Shown: positions 30,918 through 40,157, counted from the first letter of the stretch. The stretch: 44,863 nucleotides of DNA from Microcaldota archaeon (GCA_016188965.1 JACPGT010000009.1:1-44863); one strand, 5' to 3'. The notes: generated from the letters alone by a model not told the origin. A program made the numbers and translations.

Positions 30918-32090
30918 ATGAGCGTACGCTTCGAACTCCACGAGAAACCCCACCCGCACATCCTCGTCACTGATCTGATCAGCGTGCAGGCCGTCGACCG
31001 CAGTTTCTTCGGCACCGAAGTCAACGGCAAGAAGATCCACCTGACGCTGTCCCCGGAAGAGGCGTTGTACCTCATGGACGTGAGAAAGGCCGAATGCGAA
31101 ACCCCGGATGGAAAACCCGCGTCGTTCAACGACGTGGCCGGCGCGTTTGACGGCCCGAAATTCCTCGCCCGCTACTTTTCTTTTCGAGACTGGCGCGACC
31201 GCGGCCTCATCGTGCGGCCCATGGACGAAGCGGAAGGCCCGTATGGGCGCAGCCCGTCTGAAAAATATCCGGCCGCGGACTACAAACCCCCTACCGTAGC
31301 CGCAAAAGGCCAGTTCTTCTACGACGACCTCATGAGCGTGATTGATGACAACGAGGAAGGCAGCCGCCTGTATGAGCAGCACTGGTTTGGCCAATTCGGC
31401 ACGTACAAAGCCAAGAAGCACGGCCAGTTCCTGAAATTAGACGCGTACGAGACGCTTTTTTTGGCCCGCCACGGCAAGTACAAGCTCAACGTTTCCGCCA
31501 AGAAAATCGAGGAACTGGCGCTGGAACGCCGGCCCGACTTCCTGGAACTGTACCAAGTATATGAGGATTGGCGCCTGCGAGGATTCGTGCCCAAGACGGG
31601 ATTCAAATTCGGCACGCACTTCCGCCTCTACTTTCCCGGAGCGAAGCCCACCATGGAAAGCGGCGAATGGATGCACTCGCGCCACGTCATCCACTGCTTC
31701 CCCCGATCGGCCAAGATGCTCATCAGCGAGTGGGCACGGGCCATCCGCGTGGCGCACGGCGTCAAGAAGACGTTCATCCTGGCCATTCCCGGAGCCTCGG
31801 TCCATCCCAAGAAGAACCTCCTGGACTTTTTACTCTACCACCGCAAGGGAGGCGACATCGAAACGCCGCGTCACGACAAACCGACGTACGTCATGCTGGC
31901 GTTGTCGGAGGAAGAACAAATCGGAGGACAGGAGTTGGCCGAATCCATCGAACAGGCCAAAGCGCTGGGCTTGGACCTCATATTGGCCATCTGCGACCGC
32001 GAGACGGCCGTCACCTACTACCGCGTCAAGCGCATTGAAATTCCGAAAAGCAAATACGAGTACTACGAGATAGAGTGGGTCCAACCGTAA
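30918..32090 (+). CDS. endA: tRNA-splicing endonuclease, three-unit (epsilon2-like) form
   Basis: 390 residues. An N-terminal unit (about 1-100, ending RYFSFRDWRDRGLIVRP) resembles the alpha N-domain. The catalytic unit (about 130-290) has the triad Tyr238 (GFKFGTHFRLY), His253 (WMHSRHVIH) and Lys283 or 284 (RVAHGVKKTFILAI). A third beta-like unit follows (about 293-390, PTYVMLALSEEEQIGGQ, LILAICDRETAVTYYRVKR). Two-unit alpha2 enzymes are near 350 residues, whereas the three-unit epsilon2 enzymes described from ARMAN are near 390, so this looks epsilon2-like. It cuts bulge-helix-bulge motifs such as that in the tRNA-Ser intron at 708-825. Confidence 0.92.
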   Translation: MSVRFELHEKPHPHILVTDLISVQAVDRSFFGTEVNGKKIHLTLSPEEALYLMDVRKAECETPDGKPASFNDVAGAFDGPKFLARYFSFRDWRDRGLIVRPMDEAEGPYGRSPSEKYPAADYKPPTVAAKGQFFYDDLMSVIDDNEEGSRLYEQHWFGQFGTYKAKKHGQFLKLDAYETLFLARHGKYKLNVSAKKIEELALERRPDFLELYQVYEDWRLRGFVPKTGFKFGTHFRLYFPGAKPTMESGEWMHSRHVIHCFPRSAKMLISEWARAIRVAHGVKKTFILAIPGASVHPKKNLLDFLLYHRKGGDIETPRHDKPTYVMLALSEEEQIGGQELAESIEQAKALGLDLILAICDRETAVTYYRVKRIEIPKSKYEYYEIEWVQP

Positions 32091-32107
32091 TCCCCTGAAG
32101 TGATTGC

Positions 32108-32758
32108 ATGACTCGCTTTCCAAGCCGAACACTATACCGACACCTCAAAAGGTTATCCGGCGAGCGGGAGGCGTACGTGGCGAAGTTCTGCGCGCACATG
32201 CAGCGCCGCCCGCAGGTCTACCGCATCGGTGAGGCCATTTTGGCCTTGAACGAGTTGGTCGAGGAAAAGGTCATCCCGGCCGAGCAAATTCAGACGAAAA
32301 ATGGCCCCGTAATCCTCGCTGTCCATGAAGGATCTCCGGCGCAGGAACCGGTCAAGCACGGCCTGAACGTGTTGCTTTGGGAACAGGCCATCCGGATGGG
32401 AGAATTCAGCACGCAGGAAAGGCAGCGGATACGAAACATGTACACCGCCCACCTGCATCAATCCATGCTCTTTCCAGACGAAAAGACGACGAACTGGGAG
32501 TACATCAGGACGCGAAAACGGGAGGCCAACGGGGCCGTGCTGGACTTAGTGGAGTCAGAACGCTTCGAGCATATCCACGAAGTGGCCACTAAAGTCGCCG
32601 AAAGGGTGCGGGTGGCAATCAGGAATCGCAAAGACACGCCGCACCGGCAACTCATGGGCAGCGCGTTGAAAATATTCGACACGATGTTGACCTATTTGAA
32701 AGACAGCCATGAAAGCCGCGATAAACTCCGGGAAGCGTTTATGCGGGCACGGCGCTAA
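32108..32758 (+). CDS. hypothetical protein, 216 aa
   Basis: Unrecognised soluble, strongly helical, basic protein (RTLYRHLKRLSGEREAYVAK ... RIRNMYTAHLHQSMLFPDEK ... RVRVAIRNRKDTPHRQ). Its Arg/Lys/His richness would suit RNA binding (inference). It starts 17 bases after endA on the same strand and probably shares its transcript, so a role in RNA metabolism is a reasonable guess only. Confidence 0.6.
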   Translation: MTRFPSRTLYRHLKRLSGEREAYVAKFCAHMQRRPQVYRIGEAILALNELVEEKVIPAEQIQTKNGPVILAVHEGSPAQEPVKHGLNVLLWEQAIRMGEFSTQERQRIRNMYTAHLHQSMLFPDEKTTNWEYIRTRKREANGAVLDLVESERFEHIHEVATKVAERVRVAIRNRKDTPHRQLMGSALKIFDTMLTYLKDSHESRDKLREAFMRARR

Positions 32759-32761
32759 ACC

Positions 32762-32768
32762 TTTATAG
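32762..32768 (+). promoter_or_regulatory. TATA box of lysS
   Basis: TTTATAG is centred about 32 bases upstream of ATG 32797, giving a leader of only a few bases. Confidence 0.5.
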
Positions 32769-32796
32769 GCCCAAAGGGTCAAAGAAATTCTTCCTC

Positions 32797-34365
32797 ATGA
32801 CCACTGAAAAGTCGAATGAATCCCGCTTTTGGGCCGACCAGCTTGCGTCCGAGGCAAAGCCGCGCGACGGCAAGCACGTCGTCGGCGATGCCAAGACGCC
32901 GTCGGGCCGCATCCACGTTGGCTCCCTGCGCGGAGTGCTGATCCACGACGTCATCTACAAAGCCGTTCGCGATTCCGGTGCCAAGGCCGAGTACGTCTAC
33001 CGCTTCGACGACTTGGACCCCATGGATGGCTTTCCACCCGGCGTGCCCGAAGCTTTCCGCGAACACATGGCCAAGCCGTTGTGCGACGTGCCGTCGCCCG
33101 AGCCAGGCTTCGACAGTTTCGCCCAGTTCTTCGCCGAGGAATTCCGCTCCGTCTTCGAAAAACTGGACTGCAGGCCCACCATCGCCTGGTCAAGCTCGCT
33201 GTACCGTGCGGGAAAACTCAACACGCTCATCCGCCAGGCCTTGGAAAAGGCCGACGTCTTCAACGAGATCAACGCACGCGTGGCCAACGTCAAGAAGGAA
33301 GCCGGCTGGTTGCCCATCAACGTCGTCTGCCCGGACTGCGGAAAAATCGGCACCACGAGCGTCACCGACTTTGACGGAAAAACCGTGGCATACCAATGCA
33401 AGGACGTCAAGTACGCCAAGGGCTGCGGCAACAGTGGAAGAATCTCGCCGTTTGACGGCAACGCCAAACTCACCTGGAAGGCAGACTGGGCCGCCGCGTT
33501 CGTGCTGCACGGCGTGACCATCGAAGGCGCAGGAAAAGACCACTACGCCGCCGGCGGCTCGCGTGACGTGGCCAACGAAGTGGTCGAGAAAGTCTTCGAT
33601 TACCCGCATCCGTACAACTTCCCGTACGAGTTCTTCATCATGGGCGGACGCAAGATGAGCACGTCCAAAGGCGTGGGCGTGTCGGCGAAGGACATGGGCC
33701 AGAGCCTGCCTGCGAACCTGCTGCGCTTTTTGATGACGCGGTACAAGCCCAATACCGCTATCGACTTCAATCCCGACGGCGAGACCATCCCCCGTTTGTT
33801 TTCCGATTGGGACCGCTTTTCCGACATCTACTTCGGCAAAGCGGAGGCGCGCGATCCGGACGTGCCGCGCATCTTCGCGCTCTCGCAGATCGGCGGAAAA
33901 CCCAAGGACGTGTTCTACCCGCCGTTTTCCTTCGTAGCGCAGCTGGTCCAGATTCCCGGCGTCGACGTACCGCAGGCCATGGAAAAATACAAAGGCAGCG
34001 CTCTTTCGGCCGATGAGCGCAAAGAGCTGGAGCACCGCATGGCCTACGCAAAAATCTGGCTTGAAAAATTTGCTCCCGACGAGGCGAAAATCCGCATCGT
34101 GGAAAAGCCCGATTTTGCCGGCTTGACGCAATGCCAGAAAGACGCGCTGAACGAATTCGCCGGCGTGTTCGCAAAAGAGAAAGACCTCAACGTGCAGGCC
34201 GAAGCCGTCAAGCAAATCTGTGAGAAGAACGGCATCAAAATTAACGACTTCTTCCAAGCCGCTTACCGCGTCTTCTTGGGCCGTGACAAAGGACCCAAAC
34301 TGTTGCCGTTCCTGTCGGCACTGGACTCGGGCATGGTCGCGCGTCGGCTCACGCTGCAAAGATGA
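32797..34365 (+). CDS. lysS: lysyl-tRNA synthetase, class I
   Basis: 522-residue class I LysRS, the form found in most archaea and few bacteria. The HIGH-type signature lies in SGRIHVGSLRGVLIHD and KMSKS is read as GGRKMSTSKGVGVS. A zinc-type Cys cluster appears in VCPDCGKIGTT ... CKDVKYAKGCGNSG. The C-terminal alpha-helical bundle is complete. It charges tRNA-Lys, whose UUU isoacceptor is encoded at 40158-40231. Confidence 0.95.
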   Translation: MTTEKSNESRFWADQLASEAKPRDGKHVVGDAKTPSGRIHVGSLRGVLIHDVIYKAVRDSGAKAEYVYRFDDLDPMDGFPPGVPEAFREHMAKPLCDVPSPEPGFDSFAQFFAEEFRSVFEKLDCRPTIAWSSSLYRAGKLNTLIRQALEKADVFNEINARVANVKKEAGWLPINVVCPDCGKIGTTSVTDFDGKTVAYQCKDVKYAKGCGNSGRISPFDGNAKLTWKADWAAAFVLHGVTIEGAGKDHYAAGGSRDVANEVVEKVFDYPHPYNFPYEFFIMGGRKMSTSKGVGVSAKDMGQSLPANLLRFLMTRYKPNTAIDFNPDGETIPRLFSDWDRFSDIYFGKAEARDPDVPRIFALSQIGGKPKDVFYPPFSFVAQLVQIPGVDVPQAMEKYKGSALSADERKELEHRMAYAKIWLEKFAPDEAKIRIVEKPDFAGLTQCQKDALNEFAGVFAKEKDLNVQAEAVKQICEKNGIKINDFFQAAYRVFLGRDKGPKLLPFLSALDSGMVARRLTLQR

Positions 34366-34488
34366 GGCGTCAAGTCGGATAGCGGCCGCTTCAGTTTACG
34401 AGAAAAACCGGTCGGGAAAAAGCCAAATCTGCGGGCCTTACAAAACCTACGATAAGGAGTTACATGTTCTGGCCGCGGATTCCGCAGC

Positions 34489-35685
34489 TTACGCCGTTGC
34501 TTTCTGGACATTTTTCAGCCCGTCCAGCGCCTGCTCGAACCGTTCCATGCCAGCTTCGATCTCGCTCATGGCCGTGGCATACGAAAAGCGGATGTAGCCT
34601 TCGCCGCATGCTCCGAAAGCCGAGCCGGAAAGAACCGCGACGCCTTGCGACAGCAGGTAACGCTCCAAGTCGTTCGACTTCCAATTCATCTTGGCCAATA
34701 CGGGCTTGACGTTGGGAAAAGCATAGAACGCGCCTTGCGGCTTGACGCACGACACGCCGTCGATGGCGTTGAGGCGCGAGACCATGTATTCGCGGCGCTT
34801 CTTGAATTCGGCCACCATGGCCCGCACTTCGTCCTGCGGGCCGTCCACCGCGACGCGGCCGGCTTCCTGCACGATGGAGGAGGGGCAAGAATAGATGTTG
34901 ATGGCCAGCGTCGTCATGGCCTTGGCCAAGTCCTCAGGCATGAACGCGTAGCCCAAACGCCAGCCGGGCATGGAGTACGTCTTGGAGTGGCCATCCAGGA
35001 TGATGGTGCGCTCACGCATTCCTTCGTACGTAATGATGCTGCGGAAGGGCCGGTCGTACACCGTGGAGTTGTACACTTCGTCGGCCAATACCGTGAAATC
35101 ATGGTCCACGGCCAAGTCCCGCACGCCTTTGAGCACGTCGTCCGTCAGCACGCCGCCCGTCGGGTTCTGCGGCGTGTTCAAGAACAAAAGCTTGGTCTTG
35201 GACGTCACAGATTCTTGAAGCGTGTCCAGCTCGAAGTTGAACGCTTTTTCCTCCAAAAGCGGCAACGGCACGGATTTGGCGCCCATGACGCGCACGGCCG
35301 AATCATAGATGGGAAAACCCGGGTCCGGCACGATAGCCTCGTCTCCGGCTTCAAGCAACGTGAAGGCCGCTCCAAAGAGGATGGGCTTCGCTCCGGGCGC
35401 CACTACGGTCTGCTCCGGCGTGAAATCCACGCCGCGCAGCCGCGAGCCGTAGCGGGCGCAGGCCTCGCGCACCGCATACGTGCCGCGAGCCTCGGTATAA
35501 CCCGTCTGGTTAGCATCCAGCGCGTCGCGCGCACCGTCTTTGATGTAATCGGGAGTCGGAAAGTCCGGCTGGCCGATGTGAAACTTATAGATTTTCTTGC
35601 CGTCGCGCTCCAAAGCCGCCACGCGGGCGCCGACTTCGAATGCCGTCTCCGTTCCGATGTTCTGCATGCGCGATGCCAAGTTCAT
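34489..35685 (-). CDS. class I/II PLP-dependent aminotransferase
   Basis: 398-residue fold-type I aminotransferase of the AspC-like subgroup. Visible motifs: GQPDFPTPDYI near the N-terminus, GYTEARGTYAVREACARYG, LNTPQNPTGGVL, LADEVYNSTVYD, the PLP lysine in LDGHSKTYSMPGWRLGYAF, and RFSYATAMSEIE with the substrate-carboxylate Arg. The substrate cannot be fixed; aspartate, aromatic or alanine transamination are all possible. The ATG overlaps the transketolase stop by four bases (ATGA), so the two form an operon. Confidence 0.9.
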   Translation of the reverse strand: MNLASRMQNIGTETAFEVGARVAALERDGKKIYKFHIGQPDFPTPDYIKDGARDALDANQTGYTEARGTYAVREACARYGSRLRGVDFTPEQTVVAPGAKPILFGAAFTLLEAGDEAIVPDPGFPIYDSAVRVMGAKSVPLPLLEEKAFNFELDTLQESVTSKTKLLFLNTPQNPTGGVLTDDVLKGVRDLAVDHDFTVLADEVYNSTVYDRPFRSIITYEGMRERTIILDGHSKTYSMPGWRLGYAFMPEDLAKAMTTLAINIYSCPSSIVQEAGRVAVDGPQDEVRAMVAEFKKRREYMVSRLNAIDGVSCVKPQGAFYAFPNVKPVLAKMNWKSNDLERYLLSQGVAVLSGSAFGACGEGYIRFSYATAMSEIEAGMERFEQALDGLKNVQKATA

Positions 35686-37751
35686 GACCGTTCACCTTTC
35701 AGCGTCGCGGACACGGAATCGGCCGGTTCGCGCGGCGTCTTTTCCAGCAATTGCAACGCCTCGTTGGCGATGTGCTCGGCCGCCAGGCCGTACTTCCAGA
35801 CCAATTCCCACGGTTGCGCGGATTCGCCGAAGCGGTCCGGCACGCCCACCATGGCCATCTTGACAGGAATGGCGCTTTTCGCACAAACGCCGGCGACTAA
35901 GTTACCCAGCATGCCGACTTGGTGTTCCTCGGCCGTCACGATGCAGCCGACGTCACGTGCGGCCGAACGGATGGCCTCCTCATCCAACGGCTTAAGCGTG
36001 TGCAAGTTGATGACGCGGCAGCGGATGCCGTGGTCCTTCTCGAGGATGTATGCGGCACGCAGCGCTTCGGCAAACTCGGGTCCGGAGGAAACCAGCACGA
36101 CGTCTTCCTTGCAGGCCGGGACGAAGTCACGCGACAGACAGACGTCAAACGCATCCGAAAAACGCGGCGCCTCGCTGGTGAAACGATAGACGTTCGCAAG
36201 TCCAAGGACAAAAGGCGTCCGCGCGTCGGTGATGACCGGCGTGGCCTCGCGGGCGAAACGGATAGCCGCAGGTCCCCGAACCTGAAGCACGGCGGACTCC
36301 GTCGCGCGCTCCGCCTCACAGGCGTCGCACGGAGAGAGGACCGTCATATTGGGCAAAACGGCCAACAACGCCAGGTCTTCCAGGCTCTGGTGCGTCGCGC
36401 CGTCCGGGCCTACGGAAATGCCGCCGTGGCCCACCGCGACCTTGACGTTCAAGTTCCCATAGCAGACCGTCGTGCGCAACTGGTCCCAGTTGCGGCCAGT
36501 GACGAACACGCCGTAACTGCCGATGATCGGAATCTTGCCTTCCTTGGCAAGTCCGGCCGCCACGGTGGTCATGTTCTGCTCGGCAATGCCCATGCTCAAG
36601 AAGCGCGCCTTGCGGTCAGGATGGTCCTTGCAGAAGTCGTAAATGCAGATGGATTCGGAGATGTCGGCGCCCAACGCCACGATGCGCTCATCCGCGCCGA
36701 TGCGAGACAAAGACTTGCCGAATCCCTTGCGCGTGGGCACGAACTCCGCCTTCATCAGCGTTTCGGTGTTCCACCAATGCGGCCGAAGCGTCGGGGGCAC
36801 CAAAGTGCCGTATTCGCGCGCGACTGCATCACGCGCCGCCTTGGCCTTGGCCACCAGTTGGGGAGTCAACAACGAGGAAAGACCCAGTTCGCAAAGGGCC
36901 GCCTTGAGCTGCTCGTCATTAGGGGCTTTGCCGTGCCAACCGGCCTGGTCCTGCATGAACGACACGCCCTTGCCTTTCGACGTGCGAGCCAGGATGACAG
37001 ACGGCTTGCCCTTGGATTCCGCCGCTTTGGAAAAAGCGTCCAAAAGCTGGCCGAAATCATGCCCATCCACTTCAAAGACGTGCCAGCCGAACGCGCGGTA
37101 TTTGTCCGCCAAAGGCGCGATGGGCATCACGTCGTCTACGCGACCGTCAATCTGAAGGCCATTGCAATCCACCACGGCGCACAAGTTATCCAAACCGTAG
37201 TGCGCCGCGCTCATGGCCGCCTCCCATACGCTGCCTTCCTGCTGCTCGCCATCGCCCATGATGCAGAAGACGCGGTAATGCGCGCCGTCCAACCGGGCCG
37301 CCAAAGCGGAGCCCACCGCCACGCTGAGGCCTTGACCCAAGCTCCCGCCGGACATCTCGATGCCCGGCAACTTCAGCCAGTCCGGGTGTCCCTGGAACGG
37401 AGAACCCAACAGGCGTAAACCGGCGGCGAAGTCCTCGACGGCGAAGTAACCGGCCAGGCCCATGACGGCGTACTGAGCCGGACACTTGTGCTGGCCGGAC
37501 ACGAAGAGCCGGTCACGCGCCGGCCAATACGGGTTGCTCGGGTCGTGGCGCATCACGCCGAAGTACAACGCCGTCTCAACGTCCATGACCGAGAGACTGC
37601 CGCCCGGGTGTCCGGAGCCGGCAAAATGAGTCGCCAGCAATGCGTACGCGCGAGCACGGGCGGCCGTCGCCTGAAGCGTATGAGAATCGTGGATCAACGG
37701 CAGCGGGGTGCCAACAGAGGAAACGTCAACCAGGGAAAACACCGTTAACAA
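35682..37751 (-). CDS. tkt: transketolase, full-length
   Basis: 689 residues with all three transketolase regions in one chain: TPP-binding GDGEQQEGSVWEAAMSAAH followed by NGLQIDG (N-terminal domain), the pyrimidine-binding region SMGIAEQNMTTVAAGLA, and a C-terminal domain ending in VGVPDRFGESAQPWE. Many archaea encode transketolase as two separate subunits, so the single chain is notable. There is no ATG near the start: TTG 37751 or GTG 37742 are the candidates, with TTTAAT on the minus strand near 37785 as TATA box. It links pentose and triose pools and can supply ribose-5-phosphate or erythrose-4-phosphate, for instance for PRPP used by HisG. Confidence 0.92.
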   Translation of the reverse strand: MLTVFSLVDVSSVGTPLPLIHDSHTLQATAARARAYALLATHFAGSGHPGGSLSVMDVETALYFGVMRHDPSNPYWPARDRLFVSGQHKCPAQYAVMGLAGYFAVEDFAAGLRLLGSPFQGHPDWLKLPGIEMSGGSLGQGLSVAVGSALAARLDGAHYRVFCIMGDGEQQEGSVWEAAMSAAHYGLDNLCAVVDCNGLQIDGRVDDVMPIAPLADKYRAFGWHVFEVDGHDFGQLLDAFSKAAESKGKPSVILARTSKGKGVSFMQDQAGWHGKAPNDEQLKAALCELGLSSLLTPQLVAKAKAARDAVAREYGTLVPPTLRPHWWNTETLMKAEFVPTRKGFGKSLSRIGADERIVALGADISESICIYDFCKDHPDRKARFLSMGIAEQNMTTVAAGLAKEGKIPIIGSYGVFVTGRNWDQLRTTVCYGNLNVKVAVGHGGISVGPDGATHQSLEDLALLAVLPNMTVLSPCDACEAERATESAVLQVRGPAAIRFAREATPVITDARTPFVLGLANVYRFTSEAPRFSDAFDVCLSRDFVPACKEDVVLVSSGPEFAEALRAAYILEKDHGIRCRVINLHTLKPLDEEAIRSAARDVGCIVTAEEHQVGMLGNLVAGVCAKSAIPVKMAMVGVPDRFGESAQPWELVWKYGLAAEHIANEALQLLEKTPREPADSVSATLKGERS

Positions 37752-37948
37752 AAGATGAAAAAGGATAACGGAGCGCCTCCATTAAATGGGTTTCGAAAAA
37801 TTCAGGCGCGTAAAAAAAGAGAGGAAACCAAACTCCAAAGGCTCCGCATTACGAAGAAAAACGGCAAGGGCCGGGCATGGAAGCCAAACGCAGAAAGAAA
37901 CGCCTCGACGCAAAGCCATCGGCGCAACCCAGATGCGAAGCCCTATGC

Positions 37949-37956
37949 TTTTTAAT
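37949..37956 (+). promoter_or_regulatory. TATA-like box of the aIF2 gamma gene
   Basis: TTTTTAAT lies about 60 bases before ATG 38013. The predicted leader of about 30 bases contains AGAGG at 37996-38000 as ribosome-binding site. The rest of 37752-38012 holds only a doubtful Lys/Arg-rich reading frame. Confidence 0.45.
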
Positions 37957-38012
37957 GCAAGGTCGGCATACTGTTTTCCTCCTATTCGTGAATCAAGAGG
38001 TTTAGCGTCCAC

Positions 38013-39218
38013 ATGCAAGCTGAAATCAACGTCGGAACCGTCGGTCACGTCGACCACGGCAAAAGCACGCTGGTCTACCAGCTGACCGGCAAGAAGACCG
38101 ACTCGCACAGCGAGGAAATCAAGCGCGGCATCACCATCAAGCTGGGCTACGCCGACACGCAGGTCCACAAATGCACCAACGCCAAATGCGGCAAGTACAG
38201 CACCAAGGCCAAGTGCGCCGCTTGCAACTCGGACACCAAAGCCGAACGGCTCGTCTCATTCGTCGACGCGCCGGGACACGAAACCCTGATGGCCACGGTC
38301 ATCGCCGCATCCTCCATCATGGACGGCGCCTTGTTCGTCATCGCCGCTAACGAAAAATGCCCACAACCGCAGACGGCCGAGCACTTGATGATCCTGCAAG
38401 CGGCCAAGATTCCCCACGTCATCATCGTGCAGAACAAGGCCGACCTGGTCACGAAAGAGCGCGCCAAGGCGCACGCCAAGGAAATCCGCGAATTCCTCAA
38501 AGACACGCCCTACGCCCTGGCGCCCATCATCCCGACCGCCGCCAACACCGGCATCAACATCGACGCCTTGCTTGAGGCCATCCAGAAGACCATCCCAACG
38601 CCCAAACGCGACCCCGGCGAAGTCTTCCGCATGCACGTCGTGCGCAGCTTCGACGTCAACAAGCCCGGCACCGGGTTGGACCGCCTCGTCGGCGCCGTCT
38701 TAGGAGGAGCCGTGCGGACAGGAGCGGTCAAAGTCGGCGATCAAATCCAGATCCTGCCCGGCATCCTCAAGCAGAAGAAGAACAAGGAAACGTACGAACC
38801 GCTCACAAGCTCGGTGCTCAGCCTCAACGCCGGAACAAGCCAACTGGAACAAGCCGGGCCCGGCGGCCTCATCGCGCTATCCACCAACTTGGACCCTAGC
38901 TTGGCGAAAGCCGACGCCTTGGTCGGATGCCAAGTGGGCCGACCCGGCACGCTGCCGGAGCCATCCTACGACCTGACCGTCGAAATCACACCCATGCCCC
39001 GCCTGTTGAGCGTGTTTCCCCCCACTCTTGCGCCGAACGAGCCGCTCGTGCTGGGCGTCGGAACGGCTACCACCGTCGGCTTCGTGCAAGGACTGAAGAA
39101 GAAAACCGTCCAACTCAAGCTGAAAAAACCCGTCTGCGTCGAGAAAGGCGACTTGGTCGCCGTCATGCGCCGCTCCGACAACCGCTGGCGCGTATACGGC
39201 GTCGCCCACATCGTCTAA
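38013..39218 (+). CDS. eif2g: translation initiation factor aIF2 subunit gamma
   Basis: 401-residue GTPase that carries Met-tRNAi to the ribosome. G1 is GHVDHGKST (residues 11-19). The zinc-knuckle cysteines are in HKCTNAKCGKYSTKAKCAAC, G3 is DAPGHE, and G4 is QNKADLV. The length is typical; the C-terminal EF-Tu-like domains are complete. It leads a cluster (adk, tRNA-Lys, PIN, rpoE', spt4, eS24, eS31) whose parts are neighbours in many archaea. Confidence 0.95.
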   Translation: MQAEINVGTVGHVDHGKSTLVYQLTGKKTDSHSEEIKRGITIKLGYADTQVHKCTNAKCGKYSTKAKCAACNSDTKAERLVSFVDAPGHETLMATVIAASSIMDGALFVIAANEKCPQPQTAEHLMILQAAKIPHVIIVQNKADLVTKERAKAHAKEIREFLKDTPYALAPIIPTAANTGINIDALLEAIQKTIPTPKRDPGEVFRMHVVRSFDVNKPGTGLDRLVGAVLGGAVRTGAVKVGDQIQILPGILKQKKNKETYEPLTSSVLSLNAGTSQLEQAGPGGLIALSTNLDPSLAKADALVGCQVGRPGTLPEPSYDLTVEITPMPRLLSVFPPTLAPNEPLVLGVGTATTVGFVQGLKKKTVQLKLKKPVCVEKGDLVAVMRRSDNRWRVYGVAHIV

Positions 39219-39316
39219 CGCCAAAAAATAACCGAAAACATCGGCGAGGAAAAAAACCTCAAAGAAGAAAGTAAAATAAAACGAGTCAACGTGACGTTTT
39301 CGCTTCGGTGAAAAAA

Positions 39317-39934
39317 ATGCGTTTGGTTCTTTTAGGTCCCCCCGGTTCCGGAAAAGGCACGCAAGCCGTACGGCTTGCCAAGACACTAGACCTCCAACAC
39401 GTCGCCACCGGTGACATCCTCCGCGACGAAGTGGCCCGCCAGACCGGACTAGGCGCAAAAGCCAAAGCATTCATGGACGCCGGACAACTTGTCCCCGACC
39501 AACTCGTCTCCGACATGATCGCCGCCCGCCTGCACGAAAAATTCATCCTCGATGGCTACCCCCGCTCGCTGCCACAGGCCGAAAGCCTCACCATACTTTT
39601 GAAGCAAAAAGGCTGGAACCTGGACGCCGTTCTGAACCTCGACGTGCCGGAAGAAGAAATCGTCGCCCGCCTCGGCGGCCGCCAAGTCTGCGCCCAATGC
39701 AAATCCGTCTTTCCCGCAGCCACGACCGGTCCGTGTCCCAAGTGCGGAGGCAAACTCGGCAAACGCGCCGACGACAACCCCACCGTCATCCGCGAGAGGC
39801 TCGCCGTCTACCGCGACAAGACCAAGCCGCTGGAAGACTACTACCGAAAAGCCGGCCTCCTGAACAACGTTTCCGGCGTGGGCAAACCCGATGACATCTT
39901 CCAACGCCTCCAAGCCGCCATCACCAAGGCCTGA
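39317..39934 (+). CDS. adk: adenylate kinase with zinc-binding LID
   Basis: About 205 residues, bacterial/eukaryal-type Adk and not the short archaeal trimeric type. P-loop GPPGSGKGT near the N-terminus, then FILDGYPRSLPQAE for AMP binding. The LID contains CAQCKSVFPAATTGPCPKCG, a four-Cys zinc site. ATG 39317 gives the standard MRLVLLGPPGSGKG; an in-frame GTG at 39308 lies close to the transcription start expected from AAATAAAAC near 39275 and is a possible leaderless start. It balances adenine nucleotides. Acquisition from bacteria is possible. Confidence 0.92.
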   Translation: MRLVLLGPPGSGKGTQAVRLAKTLDLQHVATGDILRDEVARQTGLGAKAKAFMDAGQLVPDQLVSDMIAARLHEKFILDGYPRSLPQAESLTILLKQKGWNLDAVLNLDVPEEEIVARLGGRQVCAQCKSVFPAATTGPCPKCGGKLGKRADDNPTVIRERLAVYRDKTKPLEDYYRKAGLLNNVSGVGKPDDIFQRLQAAITKA

Positions 39935-39962
39935 AACCCCGGCAAGTCAGGGGACTAAAGCC

Positions 39963-40145
39963 AATAAAAAGCCGAGGCGGCAGTAAAACTGATGCTTCCC
40001 GTCTTTAGCAACCGGCTTGAACCGCACGCGCCAACCATTCAAGCCAGAAGAAAGACAGTAAAGCACACGGAGTTTGCGCACGTGGCCGGCAGGCCCGTGC
40101 GTTATGCTCAAAAAGGAAATTGCCGCCGATTGCAGGAATCGGCGG
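39963..40145 (+). ncRNA. candidate structured RNA upstream of tRNA-Lys
   Basis: AATAAAAA at 39963-39970 is a TATA box predicting a start near 39990, but no gene follows. Three hairpins do. The first is compound: GCTT (39994-39997)/AAGC (40061-40064), GTCTTT (40001-40006)/AAAGAC (40051-40056) and GGCTTGAA (40014-40021)/TTCAAGCC (40038-40045), with asymmetric internal loops. The second is CGCACG-T-GGCC/GGCC-CGTGCG (40077-40101). The third is CCGCCGATT/AATCGGCGG (40123-40145), 12 bases before tRNA-Lys. This is either an independent RNA or a long structured tRNA-Lys precursor leader. No known family recognised. Confidence 0.5.
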
Positions 40146-40157
40146 TTTCGCTCAAAA

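Noticed and set aside
37755-37955. Lys/Arg-rich 66-residue reading frame between transketolase and aIF2 gamma
   Set aside because: Its composition follows from A-rich, low-complexity DNA; an overlapping frame from 37786 is equally open, and no promoter or ribosome-binding site is convincing.
39994-40070. H/ACA guide RNA as the identity of the first hairpin upstream of tRNA-Lys
   Set aside because: An ACA follows the stem, but the distance from the internal loop to ACA (about 9 or 19 bases) does not fit the required 14-16, and no kink-turn is evident.
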